The notes below the pieces were generated by a model, which was not told the DNA's origin, ran no database searches, and was given only the letters and a program-made list of their open reading frames with translations. The translations under genes were made by a program, and so were the position numbers. From positions 1 to 14,706 of the forward strand of contig JBFIJC010000065.1 of the NCBI GenBank assembly GCA_041600915.1: DNA of 14,706 nucleotides, read 5' to 3'. The first letter of the stretch is position 1. Each line of letters starts with the position of its first letter. The DNA comes from Nitrogeniibacter sp041600915 (GTDB taxonomy: Bacteria > Pseudomonadota > Gammaproteobacteria > Burkholderiales > Rhodocyclaceae). This document shows positions 13,149 to 14,706 of this stretch, one piece after another.

Positions 13149-14033
13149 ATGCGCCGCCGGATGCTCGCCACCGTCCTCCTCCTCATCACCGTGCCGGCGC
13201 TTGCCGGCCCGCTGCGCGACCGAATCGCCGAGCGCCGTCAGCAGGGCGCGCCGTACGAGCTGATCAAGGACATGGCCTACGGCCCGCACGAACGCCAGCG
13301 CTTCGACGTCTACCTGCCCAAACCCCGCCCCGCCGCTGCGCCAGTCATCCTCCTCGTTCATGGCGGCGGCTGGCGCCATGGCGACAAGTCGGCGGACAGC
13401 GTCGTCGAAAACAAGCTGCGTCACTGGGTTGGCCATGGCGCGATCCTAGTGTCGACAAACTATCGTCTGCTACCCGATGCCGCCCCGCTCGAACAGGCGC
13501 GGGACGTGGCGCAAGCGCTGGCCGCAGTACAGCAGCAGGCTGCCGGCTGGGGCGGTGACGTGCAACGTGTGGTGTTGATGGGGCATTCGGCCGGAGCCCA
13601 TCTGGTGGCCCTTCTCGGCGCCAGCCCGGCGCAGGTGCGCACCGCCGGTGCACAGCCGTGGATGAGCACGGTATCGCTCGACAGCGCCGCGCTGGATGTA
13701 CCGGCCATCATGACGCGCCCACACCCGCGCTTATACGACCAGGCCTTTGGCACCGATCCGGCCAACTGGCGGGCGGCGTCGCCAGCGCATCAATTAAACA
13801 CCGCCGGCCCGCCGCTGCTGGCCGTATGCTCGACCCGCCGCGACGACGGCCCCTGCCCGCAAGCCGAAGCCTTCGCCGCCAAGGCACGGCGACTCGGGAT
13901 GCGCGTCGACGTGTTGCCCCAGGCGCGCTCGCACCGCCAGATCAATGTCGACCTCGGCGAAGACGTGGCCTACACCGGTGCTGTGGATGCGTTTTTGCGC
14001 AGCGTGGACGGGCAGTGGCCAGTCACGCCTTGA
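13149..14033 (+). CDS. Exported alpha/beta hydrolase (BD-FAE/esterase type)
   Basis: A 294-residue alpha/beta hydrolase with an N-terminal export signal (about residues 1-19, ending ALA). The oxyanion-hole motif HGGGW is at 71-75 and the nucleophile elbow GHSAG at 145-149, with Ser147. Asp232 or Asp233 (RRDDGPCP) and His262 (SHRQIN) fit the rest of the triad. The HGGGW motif is typical of the hormone-sensitive-lipase/carboxylesterase/arylformamidase-like group. The substrate is unknown; a small ester is likely. C227 and C236 could form a disulfide in the periplasm. GGAG (13137-13140) lies 8 nt before the ATG. It stands 100 bp after rlmA and is convergent with the DUF748 gene, so it is probably its own unit. 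Confidence 0.87.
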   Translation: MRRRMLATVLLLITVPALAGPLRDRIAERRQQGAPYELIKDMAYGPHERQRFDVYLPKPRPAAAPVILLVHGGGWRHGDKSADSVVENKLRHWVGHGAILVSTNYRLLPDAAPLEQARDVAQALAAVQQQAAGWGGDVQRVVLMGHSAGAHLVALLGASPAQVRTAGAQPWMSTVSLDSAALDVPAIMTRPHPRLYDQAFGTDPANWRAASPAHQLNTAGPPLLAVCSTRRDDGPCPQAEAFAAKARRLGMRVDVLPQARSHRQINVDLGEDVAYTGAVDAFLRSVDGQWPVTP

Positions 14034-14118
14034 CGGTGCCAGTCTGAGCCGAGCGCGAAAGCGCCGCACAGCTCCCGATATCGATGGCCCGAAGCGCACT
14101 GCCACGCCACGGTCGACA

Positions 14119-14706
14119 CTATTTGAGCGAAAACTCGACCCGACTGCTCGGCCCTGCGTCCGTGTCCTGGCCCTTCCTGGCCGACGGGGAAACCATGAAG
14201 ATCCGCTCGCCGCTGACCTTGCCCACACCGATCAGCCAGTCGCGCACCGCCTGCGCCCGGGCCTTGCCCAGCGTGGCCAGATCCGCCTCGCTCACCGGTG
14301 CATTCTTAAGCATCAGTGCGCGCATCTGGTCGGCCGGAATCGACTTGGTGAGCCCGACAAAATTGCGCGGCTTGCCTTCAAACTCGGCCTCCTCGTAAGC
14401 CTCGGTGAGCAAGTCCTCGCGCCGGTCAGCCGGGATCTCGATGTCTTCCAGCGCAGGCGGCGTCTTGCCCGCATCGAGCAAGGCCTCGCGCTGGCGTTCA
14501 CGCATCTGATTGAGTATCCATTGCTCGCGCAGGCCTGCCTCATCGCGCGCCGGGTCGACCTGACCGGTGAGTTCAATCTTCAGCGCGGGCCGCTCGGTGA
14601 GCGCCTTGGCGAGGGTTTCGAGCTTCTTGGTGGTTTCATCCGACAAGCGATGGATGCCCGGCGCAAACTCGGCGTAAGCCAGGTCTTCGCCGCCACCAAA
14701 CACCGA
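14119..14706 (-). CDS. DUF748 domain protein, C-terminal part
   Basis: The last 195 residues of a larger protein whose N-terminal part lies right of the window. The sequence matches my memory of the C-terminus of DUF748 envelope proteins: LAYAEFAPGIHRLSDETTKK, then LETLAKALTERPALKIELTG and VDPARDEAGLRE. The segment resembles an OmpA-like fold (LTGQVDP..., ARAQAVRDWLIG, ending in VEFSLK). DUF748 proteins are AsmA-like, usually over 900 residues, and sit in the envelope, possibly in lipid or outer-membrane work. The GTG near 14703 is in frame but surely internal. The 85 bp before its stop hold only a small GCGC-GAAA-GCGC hairpin (14053-14064) shared with the convergent hydrolase gene. Confidence 0.8.
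   Translation of the reverse strand, partial: SVFGGGEDLAYAEFAPGIHRLSDETTKKLETLAKALTERPALKIELTGQVDPARDEAGLREQWILNQMRERQREALLDAGKTPPALEDIEIPADRREDLLTEAYEEAEFEGKPRNFVGLTKSIPADQMRALMLKNAPVSEADLATLGKARAQAVRDWLIGVGKVSGERIFMVSPSARKGQDTDAGPSSRVEFSLK

Overview
The window is high-GC DNA with dense, mostly operonic genes. The gene content (FtrCD-type iron uptake, AhpC/AhpF, a PEP-CTERM surface protein, UbiH-like hydroxylase, DsbC, RlmA, DUF748) points to a betaproteobacterium, most likely of the Rhodocyclales (Azoarcus/Thauera/Zoogloea-like). That placement is inferred from gene families and style, not from a search.

Left part (1-4119, all + strand). The window opens inside an FTR1-type ferrous-iron permease that overlaps, by ATGA, a membrane ferredoxin of the FtrD/NapH type. 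Then comes a 204-bp gap holding two overlapping palindromes that look like an operator/promoter and a structured leader, followed by a stand-alone second-type 30S ribosomal protein S4 gene. A small unknown protein is translationally coupled to S4. Next is a compact cluster: a YqhA-family (UPF0114) membrane protein, a small Cys-rich oxidoreductase-like protein (PF09791) and a TPR protein. The TPR gene ends tail-to-tail, with a 4-bp overlap, against a - strand FAD-linked (GlcD/D-2-hydroxyacid dehydrogenase type) oxidase.

Middle (5496-6980). A 640-bp gene-free stretch separates the divergent oxidase and PEP-CTERM genes. Its right half carries what looks like a complete sigma-54 promoter: a possible enhancer inverted repeat, an IHF-like site and -24/-12 boxes. 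The PEP-CTERM protein is secreted, cysteine-free after signal cleavage, and ends in a VPEP sorting tail. A 16-bp-stem bidirectional terminator separates it from ahpF.

Peroxide defence (6997-9409, - strand). ahpC is upstream of ahpF. They are separated by a 159-bp spacer rich in inverted repeats, including a good intrinsic terminator, so ahpF is probably expressed at a lower level. An OxyR-like ATAG-N7-CTAT array lies upstream of ahpC.

Right part (9514-14706). On the + strand are a UbiH/UbiF-family FAD hydroxylase, dsbC 15 bp later, a terminator, a class I SAM methyltransferase, rlmA (23S rRNA guanine methyltransferase, with one zinc cysteine replaced by Asp) and an exported alpha/beta hydrolase. 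The window ends inside a - strand DUF748 protein. Most genes are ordinary housekeeping or stress genes. I see no CRISPR, phage, transposon, tRNA or rRNA, and no clearly new multi-gene system. The best leads are the sigma-54 control region of the PEP-CTERM gene, the S4 paralogue with its iron-box-like palindrome, structured leader and coupled small protein, and the ahpC-ahpF spacer.
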